A stretch of 64,000 bases of DNA from Halorussus salinus (GCF_004765815.2 NZ_SBIS02000013.1:124001-188000); one strand, 5' to 3'; shown: positions 9,458-17,983, counted from the first letter of the stretch. Made by a program: numbers and translations. Notes: generated by a model not told the origin, from the letters alone.

Positions 9458-9982
9458 ATGGATAACGCATCCGACGAAGCAAACACGCTCGTGTTCGAAT
9501 ACCACGGAAATAACGAATCGACAAAAGCGGTATTCAACCGGTCGCTAGCAACACTATCCGAGGCCTCAGCCGAAGTCACGGGATTCCGAATTGAGCTCAC
9601 CACCACGGACTCAATTGATCCGTTCGATGCACTTATTGATCAACAATCAACCCCAGAGGACACCGCAGAAGAAACTAACAACGATCAACAGGAAACCAGC
9701 ACAGAATCCACGAACGGCGACTCAGATAGTGTCCCAACACTCCAAAGCGATGCACTCCCAGCCCAAGTGCTGTCACGCATGCTCGACCGTGATGATGAGT
9801 CAGTCCGAACGAATGAGTTGAAAGACGAATTTGAGAGCGACGATATTGATACAGCGCGACTCTCGCAGACGTTGGCAAGCTTGAAACGTCGAGAATTGGT
9901 CGCAGCCGAACCTGACCCAGAAGACAAGCGCGCGAACATTTATTGGCCAACTGAAAGAGGAGAAAAAGCACTCACCAAATAA
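9458..9982 (+). CDS. Winged-helix (MarR-like) DNA-binding protein
   Basis: A 174-residue protein. Residues 1-75 form a small alpha/beta N-terminal domain of unknown role, then a Glu/Thr/Ser-rich acidic linker, then a winged helix in the last 70 residues: ELKDEFESDDIDTARLSQTLASLKRR (recognition part) followed by A-A-E-P-D-P-E-D-K-R-A-N-I-Y-W-P-T as wing. It is probably a transcription regulator; the sensed signal is unknown. The start at 9458 is chosen from the TATA spacing. It stands alone between the glycan cluster and a TnpB element. Confidence 0.6.
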   Translation: MDNASDEANTLVFEYHGNNESTKAVFNRSLATLSEASAEVTGFRIELTTTDSIDPFDALIDQQSTPEDTAEETNNDQQETSTESTNGDSDSVPTLQSDALPAQVLSRMLDRDDESVRTNELKDEFESDDIDTARLSQTLASLKRRELVAAEPDPEDKRANIYWPTERGEKALTK

Positions 9983-9983
9983 A

Positions 9984-10131
9984 TTAGATTCCCGCGACAC
10001 CCCGCCGAACGGGTACGATGCGATCACCGCACAGGTGCTCTTTTGAGTTGTCTGTGGCAACGGTCCAGTTGCCATCAAGATAAACGTGGCCCGGTAGTCT
10101 ATTTTGATCAGTCGCGGAGCTTAGTGACCGA
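9984..10131 (-). pseudogene. Gene remnant cut by the TnpB element
   Basis: On the minus strand an open frame ends with NRLPGHVYLDGNWTVATDN and stops at 9984, but has no start codon. It meets the right end of the adjacent TnpB element at about 10132 (GTAGTTTAC boundary). It reads like the C-terminal 45 or so residues of a gene whose front was lost when the element inserted or was rearranged. I do not recognise the family. Confidence 0.35.
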
Positions 10132-10210
10132 GTAAACTACCCCACCCTATTCCCTCGGCGCTCCGCGCCTCGGTCGTTGAGGGTGGGGCTTTGATGTGGA
10201 CTCCCGGCAA

Positions 10211-11461
10211 TCAGTCGCCAGCAATCTGCCGGTGACTCTCGCCGTTCAACGTCCCACCATTCACACGCAGGTCTACTTCTGCGTCTCCGCTCCCCGACGT
10301 GGGCGAGGAACGGAGTCTGTGTGTCCGCTTCCGGGCGTACCGTAGCCCGATGTTCTTCGCACCGTTGTAGTCCGCGTTCACCTCGTACCCGCACTTCTGG
10401 CAACAGAAGCGTTCTCCGTGGCGGTTATCCTCGTGCGTGAACCCACAGTCCGTCCGAGAACAGCGTTGAGACGTGTGGTTCGGCGCGACTTGCTCCACGG
10501 AGACGCCCTGCTCGGGCGCTTTGTAGGAGACGTATTCGTACAGGCGTCGGAACGCCCAAACGTAGTGCCACTTCGCGTGCGGCAACCGCTCGCGTATGTC
10601 GGTCAAGTCCTCGAACACGATAACGTCGCAGTCGTGTTCGACGGCTTCCACGACGAGTTCGTTGGCGACCGTGTGGATGTACTGTTTCCGCCATGCTTCT
10701 TCGCGCTTTCCGAGGCGAAGCAGGGCGTTGTGAGCGGCTTGCGTGTCGTGCTGTTGCATCTCCCCACGTCGCTTCTCGAACTCGCGGCACCAATGGTCGT
10801 AGTCATCTCCTTGCCAAAACGTGCCGGTCGATGAGACAGCGAGACTGTTGACGCCGAGGTCGATACCGAGGACCGTTTGGTCGGGGTGCCCAGTATCTGG
10901 CGAAACCTCTGGGTCGTCGCCGTCAATCCGCCGCGTCGAGATATTGAGGTAGAACTCGTCGGCCGCCGCGTCGTACCGGAGCGTACTCTCACGGAACTCG
11001 TAGTCCTCGGAGAGTACGTACCGCTCGTAGGGTGTCGGGCTATCTGCCGGGAAAACGAACGTGGGTTCGACTCGGCCCTCGATGGTTGCCAGCGACACCT
11101 TGTTGCGGTAGAATGTCGCGCTTCGCGTATCGTAGTCCATCGTTTCGGCGGTGAACGTAGGGCAAGAGACGCGCTGTCCTTTCTTCCAGCGTTCGACACA
11201 CGCTTTGACGGCTTCGGCGGCGCGTTTGATGGCGGCTTGGACGAGTTGTGCCTGTAAGTCCGTCTCCTCTCGAAGTTCGGAGTAGAGCGCGTCACGGACC
11301 TGCCGTTTGTTGGTCTTGCACTCGGTGTATGAGGTGTCGGACCAACAGTAGTCGGCGGTTCGGTTCGCGCAGTACAGGTATTGCTCGGCGGTTTGGTGGA
11401 GTGCGACGCGTTGCTCGTCGGAAACGGCGAGTTTCACAACGGCGGTTCGACGCACCTCCAT
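10211..11461 (-). CDS. tnpB: TnpB (IS200/IS605-type, tnpA-less IS1341-like element)
   Basis: A 416-residue RNA-guided nuclease of the transposon-encoded TnpB family. RuvC residues are present: Asp in VLGIDLGVNSLAVS, Glu in IVFEDLTDIRE and Asp in NADYNGAKNIG. The zinc ribbon has Cys pairs CSRTDC and CQKC. It looks intact. The element right end is at about 10132 (minus-strand end GGGGTAGTTTAC), and a left-end-like motif GTCGATTTCCTC sits at about 11539-11550. No tnpA lies next to it. TnpB with its omegaRNA cuts DNA at the empty donor site to keep the element. Confidence 0.9.
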   Translation of the reverse strand: MEVRRTAVVKLAVSDEQRVALHQTAEQYLYCANRTADYCWSDTSYTECKTNKRQVRDALYSELREETDLQAQLVQAAIKRAAEAVKACVERWKKGQRVSCPTFTAETMDYDTRSATFYRNKVSLATIEGRVEPTFVFPADSPTPYERYVLSEDYEFRESTLRYDAAADEFYLNISTRRIDGDDPEVSPDTGHPDQTVLGIDLGVNSLAVSSTGTFWQGDDYDHWCREFEKRRGEMQQHDTQAAHNALLRLGKREEAWRKQYIHTVANELVVEAVEHDCDVIVFEDLTDIRERLPHAKWHYVWAFRRLYEYVSYKAPEQGVSVEQVAPNHTSQRCSRTDCGFTHEDNRHGERFCCQKCGYEVNADYNGAKNIGLRYARKRTHRLRSSPTSGSGDAEVDLRVNGGTLNGESHRQIAGD

Positions 11462-11688
11462 ACTTCAGAGAAGAGGCGACGGTACTTATACGTTCGGGAG
11501 TCGGTCGGTCGCAGTATGCCGGTTGCGTCGTACCGTGTCGATTTCCTCTCCGGCCTACTCGCTCCCTTCGCTACGCTTCGGTCGCTCCTTGAGGCCGGCG
11601 GCTCCACCTCGAAAACGCTGAAACCTGCCATGCCGGGTTCCCACCGTGCGGGAAGCCTCGCCGTTTACGCCGAGGAAGATATTAGAGC

Positions 11689-11793
11689 GTGGATTTGCAA
11701 CCTAGCGGGGCACGAGGATAACTACCTTAGGCCTCGCCTTAACCAACACGGTGTTAGCTAGCCGTCCGAATGTTGGTTAAGGACAAAATCCAC
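11689..11793. repeat. Nested perfect inverted repeats
   Basis: An inner 12-bp perfect inverted repeat CCTTAACCAACA (11737-11748) / TGTTGGTTAAGG (11771-11782) is enclosed by an outer 8-bp pair GTGGATTT (11689-11696) / AAATCCAC (11786-11793). It lies between the TnpB element and the pilin gene and upstream of the latter's promoter. It may be a MITE-like remnant, an operator or a structured RNA; no protein gene is visible here. Confidence 0.5.
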
Positions 11794-11887
11794 CACTTAC
11801 TCGGCTTGAGTCAGTGAACTGAGGTATATCATAACTATTTTAATATAACATAATAGTTAAGTCGAGCTGGTTTCTCCGTTACACTCA

Positions 11888-12520
11888 ATGTCCTCTGATC
11901 GCGCTGTTTCTCCGGTTCTTGGGACGACCCTGATGGTGTCTCTCGTGGTCGTGCTGGCGGCAGTTGTCGGCGTCTCGTTTTTTGATGTTGTTGAGGAAGC
12001 CAAAGACACCAACGAAAAGCCGATTCCGGTTAGTGACAATCTTCTTTCGAACGGTGGCTTCGAGGACGGTGCAACGAACAAATGGCAGGACGGCTACGAC
12101 AAACCGCTAGCTGGTCGCTCAGTTATCACACAAACCGATCCGTACTCTGGTTCATATGGACTCGAGATGGACAATACCCCTCCATTCGTCGGACAAGATA
12201 CGACCAAGAATATGGAGGCAGGGAAGATTTATCGAATGTGTGCCGTATCAAAGGTCTCCAATCCTTCCTCAAGTTTTTGGGTTGGCGTTCAGTATTATGA
12301 TTCCGGAGGAAACATCCTTGAGAAAGCTACATACGAAATCAAGTGGACCACATTTGAAGAGAAATGCGTCCTCACAGACTTCACTGAGAATCAAGCAGCT
12401 GCCTCAGCTGAGGTATGGGTCTACTATGACTCGGGGAGCGCCACAGCATACGTCGACGATATCTCCCTAAAGGAAGTCCAGTACCTCGCCGATCCCGACA
12501 AGGACACCGACGACCAGTGA
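11888..12520 (+). CDS. Type IV pilin-like protein with carbohydrate-binding-like domain
   Basis: A 210-residue protein. The N-terminus MSSDRAVSPVLGTTLMVSLVV is a class III (archaeal pilin) signal with hydrophobic helix, expected to be processed by a prepilin peptidase such as PibD. From about residue 48, LLSNGGFEDGATNKWQ opens a beta-sandwich region of about 145 residues that resembles CBM4/9-type carbohydrate-binding modules and ends V-D-D-I-S-L-K. A pilin fused to a sugar-binding-like domain suggests a surface adhesin that binds glycans. TATA-like AT-rich DNA precedes it (about 11832-11855). Confidence 0.7.
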   Translation: MSSDRAVSPVLGTTLMVSLVVVLAAVVGVSFFDVVEEAKDTNEKPIPVSDNLLSNGGFEDGATNKWQDGYDKPLAGRSVITQTDPYSGSYGLEMDNTPPFVGQDTTKNMEAGKIYRMCAVSKVSNPSSSFWVGVQYYDSGGNILEKATYEIKWTTFEEKCVLTDFTENQAAASAEVWVYYDSGSATAYVDDISLKEVQYLADPDKDTDDQ

Positions 12521-12580
12521 AGACCCCATGAAAACATACTTACGAGGTGTGGAAACATGCAATCTCGAATTTTCCTTCGG

Positions 12581-12615
12581 AAAATCCCCGTGCGTTAGCG
12601 CGGGGAAGATGTCAA
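12581..12615 (+). repeat. Solo right-end hairpin of an IS1341-like element
   Basis: CCCCGTGC-GTTA-GCGCGGGG (12586-12605) followed by AAGATGTCAA matches the RE hairpin plus GATGTCAA signature seen at the TnpB remnant at 34140. No tnpB is attached. It lies directly downstream of the pilin gene, where the hairpin could act as a 3' end. Confidence 0.5.
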
Positions 12616-12739
12616 TCCTGAGAGTGTGCGACGATATCGGCTGCTTTGTCGAAAAATCGTCCGCGCGTTCTGGTTGGCGTGCCTCGGCTGTAATGACGGG
12701 ATGGCCATGGTGTCACAAACCACGTAAGCCCGAGATAGT

Positions 12740-13924
12740 TTACTTCTCAGTCGAATCCTCGCTGGCAACATCACCCGTTGGAACATGTTCTTTCGCTTTG
12801 TCAATCAACGGCCAGGTATCGAGTTCGGTATCGACGTTGTCCGAGTCAGTTACTGGTTCGGGCCGTTCATAGACGTACTGGATGCCGTCGTGGAAGACGA
12901 AGTAGGCCTTCCGGTCGGCGTCTTCGATCACTGCATTGTCGGTGTCAATGGCGTAGTCAACTAAGTCTTGGAGGCTTGTTGCCTCTGCGCGGGGATTATT
13001 GAGCGCCTCGTCGGGGATGCTGATGGAGGTAATCCACTCGTCAAAGTCGGTTCTATCGTCGTCGTACGCGAGCCACTCCCGCTCAGCATCCGAGAGTGAG
13101 AAGTAATTTCGGCGGTGTGAGAAAACTAGTATGACGAGATAGCCGGTTCCGAGTATCAGCGCCAATGGTCCACCACCCTCACGAACTGGTCCGTACTCTC
13201 GGGGGACTGATACAGCTTCTACATTCCGGCGTTCATTGGTTACGGGGCTGTCCCATGGAATCTGGTAGACGCCCGATGCGAGCTTCAATGGGAGCTGATA
13301 CCGTTCGGTTTGTTCGACTCGCTGGCCGTTTACGCGGCCCTGAACGTGGACAGTGACGCTAACGAACTGCTCGATTTGTCCGGCGGACCCGCCCAAATCG
13401 TTTTGAATTTCGGCACTTCGGTTGCCCACCTGCGGAACATCGATGGTGAACGGGACTTCTACAGTTTCGTCGGGGCCGACGTCCGTGGTGTTCTCGCTTG
13501 CGAGCGGTCGCGAGGACCGCCAATGGGTGACATTCCCGTCGTCCTGCTCGCTCACGCTTCTAATGACGAGCGTCGCGTTAGCGGCCACATTCAGTGATCC
13601 GTCCTCGCTTGCCCCGTACGAGAATCGATGCGCGCCACGCAGTACCGGGCTTATCGCCGTGAAATAGGTCTGTCTGTTCTCAAGCACGGTTCCTTTGGAG
13701 TAGACTTGCGTGTCCCGGACGACGGTCGCGTTGTGGGCGAACGTCCCGGTCGATTCCCACGACGAACGGATTCGCTCTTCAGTTGTGGTTCCCGGCGCGA
13801 TATGTGTCGTGTATGTAGCCCATCCACCGACGAGGACGAGAAGTATGAATAGGGCAGCCACGAGTTCGAATCGCCGGTCAAGGAATGCTCGAATCCGCAG
13901 CGATGTGTCGGTCACAGACAACAA
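12740..13924 (-). CDS. DUF5305-like membrane protein
   Basis: A 394-residue protein with an N-terminal membrane segment (AALFILLVLVGGWATY), an extracellular beta-rich part containing T-F-A-H-N-A-T-V and T-V-L-E-N-R-Q-T-Y-F-T-A-I-S-P-V-L, a second membrane segment near residues 258-272 (LALILGTGYLVILVF) and an acidic cytoplasmic tail. This layout matches the haloarchaeal DUF5305 family, commonly encoded next to signal peptidases and DUF1102 proteins. It follows the signal-peptidase gene by 58 bp on the same strand. I infer a role in assembly or anchoring of secreted fibres. Confidence 0.65.
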   Translation of the reverse strand: MLSVTDTSLRIRAFLDRRFELVAALFILLVLVGGWATYTTHIAPGTTTEERIRSSWESTGTFAHNATVVRDTQVYSKGTVLENRQTYFTAISPVLRGAHRFSYGASEDGSLNVAANATLVIRSVSEQDDGNVTHWRSSRPLASENTTDVGPDETVEVPFTIDVPQVGNRSAEIQNDLGGSAGQIEQFVSVTVHVQGRVNGQRVEQTERYQLPLKLASGVYQIPWDSPVTNERRNVEAVSVPREYGPVREGGGPLALILGTGYLVILVFSHRRNYFSLSDAEREWLAYDDDRTDFDEWITSISIPDEALNNPRAEATSLQDLVDYAIDTDNAVIEDADRKAYFVFHDGIQYVYERPEPVTDSDNVDTELDTWPLIDKAKEHVPTGDVASEDSTEK

Positions 13925-13982
13925 CGGGAAGGGAAGATATATGATTCTATCGCCGACCGTATATGTATATTATCTGCCTATA

Positions 13983-15146
13983 TCACCAATACAACCATCG
14001 GACCCACCGCCGGAGGGCCGTTACCAGTGGAAGTCCATTGCGTTGCTGGTCAAACCGTACCCGACCCCGTCCGACCAGCGTAATTCCAAGGATAGCAACC
14101 GTCCCGCCGAGGAGTCCGTTGATGACCACAACCGGGAGGAGCGGGTGAGCCACGTACAGGATTCGGATGACGCTTACAGGAAGAATCGCCAGATACCGAT
14201 GAACCACCATCGTTCGATAGTATCGGCCCGGTTTGTCCGGAGCACTCAGCGTCACGCGAACCCCCCTCTGGCTGTTGGGCCCGATGGAGACATGATGGTC
14301 CTGTACTGTGAGCCCGCCGCTTCTGGATTCGACGAACGCGACAACCGGCACGTACCCGGCGTTCGAGAGGTTTAGCGTAACGGTCTCATTTGCACCTGCT
14401 GGAATGCCTCCCTCACTAGGACTTGATGGGTCAACGCTGTCAAAGGGGACCGACTGGGGACCACTTGTCAGAAGCATGCTCGCGGCGGCGACTGAAACGA
14501 TAATCACCGCAAGTGCAAGGAGTATTAGTAGTGCACTATATCCGGAGTTTCGGGTTGTGTTGCGGTCGCGGCGTCTAGTAGTACCGTCTAGCCACGCGTC
14601 CAGAATGTAGCCAATCGCTGAGAGCGCGAAGAGAAGGTACGCCAGTCCCCGCATGCCAAGCGAGGACTCCAGTCCGAAAAACTCTGTCACCGTCTCTTGA
14701 ACGGACGAGAGTGCGCTCTGAGTACCGTCGGCGATCATACCGAGATTCGGCACGACGACGACCCGACCGTTTACCTGCAGTGCCACGGCGACAATCTGGG
14801 ACCGACGAACTGGCGGTTCGCCCGCCTGCTGGTCGGTGAAAAGATTGTTATCACCCCGAGTAACGAATCCTTCGGCTGTACGACCAACAACGCGGTGGGT
14901 CGTCAGACTGCCGTCGTGGAGTTTCCGCGCGTGAAACGTCACGACGTCACCGGATTCGATGGGACCACTGAGTTGCGCCGGAATCGCGACGAAGCCGTCG
15001 CCGGGCTCCAGCGTTGGCTGCATGCTACCGGTCTCGACATAGCCTAGGACGATTGGTTGTCCAAGTAATGGGCCAGCGAATAGACCGACGATGAGGACCA
15101 CGACGACGATTTCGACGCTGCGGAGTAGTATCCGTTGGACGCCCAT
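13983..15146 (-). CDS. Signal peptidase I of the archaeal S26B/SipW type
   Basis: A roughly 387-residue protein. The catalytic N-terminal part has a membrane helix, the Ser motif ETGSMQPTLEPGDGFVAI (about residue 43), SGDVVTFHA, TTHRVVG (the His that replaces Lys in ER/archaeal-type enzymes) and FVTRGDNN. The C-terminal 230 residues add about three membrane segments and an extracellular beta domain, making it twice the size of a minimal Sec11. Such long SipW-like peptidases usually process dedicated substrates. ATGs at 15161 and 15146 are both possible; the shorter N-terminus looks more usual. Confidence 0.8.
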   Translation of the reverse strand: MGVQRILLRSVEIVVVVLIVGLFAGPLLGQPIVLGYVETGSMQPTLEPGDGFVAIPAQLSGPIESGDVVTFHARKLHDGSLTTHRVVGRTAEGFVTRGDNNLFTDQQAGEPPVRRSQIVAVALQVNGRVVVVPNLGMIADGTQSALSSVQETVTEFFGLESSLGMRGLAYLLFALSAIGYILDAWLDGTTRRRDRNTTRNSGYSALLILLALAVIIVSVAAASMLLTSGPQSVPFDSVDPSSPSEGGIPAGANETVTLNLSNAGYVPVVAFVESRSGGLTVQDHHVSIGPNSQRGVRVTLSAPDKPGRYYRTMVVHRYLAILPVSVIRILYVAHPLLPVVVINGLLGGTVAILGITLVGRGRVRFDQQRNGLPLVTALRRWVRWLYW

Positions 15147-15203
15147 CGCTTGACATCCCAATACTCCAACACTGAGGTGATAAGACTAGGGGTGGTCGGG
15201 TTG

Positions 15204-15900
15204 GGCATTGTTCAGATTAGCTGATTCCACGCGAAGGCGAGGGTTTGCAACCAGTTTTCAGCGGAGCGATGCGTGGCGTGGCGGAAATGATTAGCGAACT
15301 GGTTGGTGCGGCGTTTTAATTCTTTGAAGACACGTTCGACGCTATTCCGATTTCCATGTGTTTCATGCTGAAATCGGAGGTGTAACTCGAAGAGCGCGGC
15401 TTTGAGCCACGGTGCGCCATCGACGAGAAACATCGCGTCGGCGACGCGATGTTTCTCTTGCAACTCGGTTAGAAACTGCTTGGTCACAACGATAGTTCGT
15501 GTCGGATAGAGCTTCACGTGGGGGAATTCGTTGGTTTCAGGGTCGACGGCGGCGTACAGCCAGTAGCGCTGGTCGTTGAGTTGAATCACGGTTTCACCGA
15601 CCGCAACGTGATTCGGGTTTTTACCATCGGTCGGCTGTAGATCGGCTTTCTGCACCCAATTATGGACGGTCGAGCGACACCGTTCGACACCGAACCTCTC
15701 CAAGACAGAAACAGTATCCGAGAGTGATAATCCGGCCGCATGAAGGTGGATACTGAGCTTTATCAGCGGCTCCGGTGTCGCTTCTCGCTCCACAAACTCT
15801 AACTCGATTCAATCGCTACACTCGTTGAGGCGGTCGAATTCTGGCATGGACACCTAGAATTTCAACCGCCTCGTTCTTCAACGCTTATCTGAACAGTGCC
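15204..15900. mobile_element. IS6-family insertion sequence, 697 bp, with 8-bp target duplication
   Basis: Terminal inverted repeats are GGCATTGTTCAGATTAGC at 15204 and, read from the other end, GGCACTGTTCAGATAAGC at 15900. The element is flanked by a perfect direct repeat TCGGGTTG at 15196-15203 and 15901-15908, the target-site duplication typical of IS6 elements. It sits between the signal-peptidase gene and the DUF1102 gene that transcribes toward it, so it can break or re-promote that operon. Intact duplications and near-identical ends imply a recent insertion. Confidence 0.92.
15212..15847 (-). pseudogene. IS6-family transposase with an in-frame stop at codon 13
   Basis: From ATG at 15847 the frame reads MPEFDRLNECSD, then TGA at 15809-15811, then IELEFVEREATPEPLIKLSIH and the full DDE domain to 15212. 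Haloarchaeal IS6 transposases carry Trp at this position, so TGG to TGA is the simplest change. Catalytic residues seem present: D in YAAVDPETN, D in MFLVDGAPW and E in NSVERVFKELKRR. Internal translation from GTG at 15793 would give a 193-residue protein lacking the N-terminal HTH-like start. Activity is doubtful unless reinitiation occurs. Confidence 0.85.
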
Positions 15901-15996
15901 TCGGGTTGATGATTTCGAATCGGACCCCGTAGAAGATGCAAAATTAACTCTCTTAAAAGAGGTTAGCCCGACTGTGTCTCAAAAGAATGATTCTCG

Positions 15997-16620
15997 CTAC
16001 TGGACAGAGGTCAGACGCTTGGCATTGATTTTGACCCACAGGTCGTCTGCGAGGTCGTCCTCGATGACGCGCATTCCGACGAGGAGTTCGGTAATCTGGG
16101 AAGCGCTACTACCCTTTCCGCGACTATTGATCGTGTCGTCTGAACCGCCGTCAACCGGGTCGAGCGGTTCACGCCCGTCGTTGTCGGTCACGTTCCCGTG
16201 GAAGTCTTTATGACCACTCTTGTAGAAGGCGATACCGGGCGCACTCTCGATGGTGATTTCGTACTGGCCGCCCGTGTTCGCGCTATTCTGGTTCGTCGCT
16301 GATCCGAGCCCTCCTTCGACGCCAATCTCAAGAATGTCGTCAAAGTAGTACGTCGAGTCCGGATTGACACCCGCGCCGTTGGTCTCGATGTCGAATTGGA
16401 TCTTGCCGTCGCTGTCGTAGCTCACGAAGCCGCTGTCGCCGCCCCAGCTATCGTCGTCTTGGGCTTCTTTCAGTTGCAGCATAGCGTTCTCGTCGCTGCT
16501 CGTCGTGACCGTGACGTCACGCTTTCCGGAGGCCGCCTGACTGAATGCGCCCGTACCCATCGCCGCTGCACTCCCTGCGCTGACTGCGCCGAGTCCGATT
16601 AGGAATTTACGTCGTTTCAT
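15997..16620 (-). CDS. DUF1102-like secreted fibre-type protein
   Basis: A 207-residue protein starting MKRRKFLIGLGAVSAGSAAA, a signal peptide with RRKF twin-basic start and A-F-S-Q-A cleavage region. The beta-rich body contains G-V-N-P-D-S-T-Y-Y-F-D-D-I-L-E-I, characteristic of haloarchaeal DUF1102 proteins. These resemble the bacterial TasA/camelysin fibre family that is processed by SipW. It lies upstream of the SipW-like peptidase on the same strand, now separated by the IS6 element. I infer that it is the structural subunit of a surface or matrix fibre. Confidence 0.65.
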   Translation of the reverse strand: MKRRKFLIGLGAVSAGSAAAMGTGAFSQAASGKRDVTVTTSSDENAMLQLKEAQDDDSWGGDSGFVSYDSDGKIQFDIETNGAGVNPDSTYYFDDILEIGVEGGLGSATNQNSANTGGQYEITIESAPGIAFYKSGHKDFHGNVTDNDGREPLDPVDGGSDDTINSRGKGSSASQITELLVGMRVIEDDLADDLWVKINAKRLTSVQ

Positions 16621-16857
16621 GATTGTTGTCACCTTGGTCGCACCCCGAGTCGTCCGGAGTGCTCACTTACAGGTCAGTATCGATACATACTTTGTCTTGA
16701 GCCGCGAGAACAGGTTTCTGGGCCTGTATGGACGTTTTCTCGGGGTGCAATCTAGGAGTTCTAACACAGCCAGAAGTTCGGCAAACAGTCCCTGAAGAAC
16801 CGCAATTGAGCCAGTAACTGGGTGTTACGGGGGCGATCTAATTGAACTGTCTTGTCG

Positions 16858-16867
16858 TATTATATAC
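16858..16867 (+). promoter_or_regulatory. TATA box upstream of the DUF7344-like regulator
   Basis: TATTATATAC about 100 bp before the ATG at 16965 predicts a transcript with a leader of roughly 75 nt, unlike the usual leaderless starts. The gap 16621-16964 holds divergent promoters for the DUF1102 gene and this regulator. Confidence 0.45.
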
Positions 16868-16964
16868 ATAGGGATAGTTGATACAGTCCGAGTAGATAGA
16901 GGGGAGAATTTACAATGGAGATAAAAAACCACTTAAAGAATCCGGTGAGCAAGAAAGCCAATCG

Positions 16965-17498
16965 ATGTCGCGTGACGACATCTTCCACCTCCTCCGGAAT
17001 CGACGACGCCGATATGCACTCCACTATCTCAAGCGAGAAGAAGCTCTACCCATCGCCGACATCGCCGAGCAAGTTGCCGCATGGGAAAACGGCGTGTCCA
17101 TAGAAGCCGTATCCTCGACGCAACGAAAGCACGTGTACAACTCACTCCAGCAGACCCACCTCCCGAAACTCGCCGACAGCGGAATCATCAAATATCAGCC
17201 CCGCAACGGCATGGCCAAAGTTACTGAGCGCGCCGAACGACTTGATGTCTACCTCGAAGTTGTTCCCGATCGTGACATTCCATGGAGTAGCTATTATCTT
17301 GGCCTCGGGGCGGTCTCGCTCGCACTCACGTCCGCGGTCTGGGTTGACGCGATAATCATCTCCCAACTTCCGCCCGTCGCATGGATGACGTTCATTTCCG
17401 TAGCGATCGTCTTTTCGGCCGCAGTCAACGTATATTACCAGCGAGACGACCTCCTCGGCGAACACGAACGACCGCCGGAACTCAGAGGTGACAATTGA
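16965..17498 (+). CDS. Winged-helix regulator with two membrane segments (DUF7344-like)
   Basis: A 177-residue protein. Residues 1-85 show the haloarchaeal winged-helix pattern IFHLLRNRRRRYALHYL, then AWENGVS, RKHVYNSLQQTHLPKLADSGI and a short wing. Residues about 108-155 contain two hydrophobic segments (YLGLGAVSLALTSAVWVDAI and VAWMTFISVAIVFSAAV), so the regulator is probably tethered to the membrane. It is divergent from the DUF1102/SipW genes and overlaps the next gene by 4 bp, which suggests control of the fibre cluster. Confidence 0.65.
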   Translation: MSRDDIFHLLRNRRRRYALHYLKREEALPIADIAEQVAAWENGVSIEAVSSTQRKHVYNSLQQTHLPKLADSGIIKYQPRNGMAKVTERAERLDVYLEVVPDRDIPWSSYYLGLGAVSLALTSAVWVDAIIISQLPPVAWMTFISVAIVFSAAVNVYYQRDDLLGEHERPPELRGDN

Positions 17499-17983
17499 TG
17501 ACTCACCGATGGCTATGGACTGCCATTGCACTGGTAGGTACGGTTCTACTCGTCACAGCAACCGGCGGCTTCAGCGCGGGCCAAATCGACCGACCGGTCT
17601 CAATAACAGTCGCTGAAAACCCCGAAAACGCCATCGTCGGGCTCTCGGGATCAGACAATGTCACGGTAACCTACGGAAGTTCGAACGACACAAAGCAGCC
17701 TACCGTAGAGTTGTTCACCGTCACAAACAACTTCGAGAGTTCGTTTGAATTCTCGATTCAAATCGTCGGCGATACAAATACCCCTCCGGACCATCAGAGT
17801 CTCTCGGCAGAGAAATATTCGTTAGCACCCGGAGAAAGCACGAAAGTGACCGCGAACGTGGTTTGTAGTTCACAAGAAACCGAAACGTGGACAATCTATC
17901 TCGAAGTCAGTAGTTCAGGAGTTGAGGCGGAGATTCAGCATGATATTTCTATAGTTTGTGCCGGGCCCACTTCCACAGGCTAA
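17495..17983 (+). CDS. Small secreted DUF1102/TasA-like protein
   Basis: A 162-residue protein with N-terminal signal (WLWTAIALVGTVLLVTATGGFSAG) and a beta-sandwich-like body with V-E-L-F-T-V-T-N-N-F-E, ending in the pair C-S-S-Q and I-V-C-A-G that could form a disulfide. The A-T-G-G-F-S cleavage region followed by V-S-I-T-V-A resembles DUF1102 proteins and camelysin-like fibre subunits. The 4-bp overlap with the membrane-bound regulator ties it to the fibre cluster. It may be a minor subunit or a ligand of the regulator; inference. Confidence 0.5.
   Translation: MMTHRWLWTAIALVGTVLLVTATGGFSAGQIDRPVSITVAENPENAIVGLSGSDNVTVTYGSSNDTKQPTVELFTVTNNFESSFEFSIQIVGDTNTPPDHQSLSAEKYSLAPGESTKVTANVVCSSQETETWTIYLEVSSSGVEAEIQHDISIVCAGPTSTG

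Noticed and set aside
10418-11257. Long open frames antisense to the TnpB gene
   Set aside because: High-GC codon bias opens antisense frames; the minus-strand frame has full TnpB motifs. The same applies to the antisense frames at 20752-22005 and 42478-43656.
13710-14375. 221-codon plus-strand frame across the DUF5305/signal peptidase junction
   Set aside because: It covers two well-supported genes in antisense, has no recognisable domain and a non-protein-like composition.
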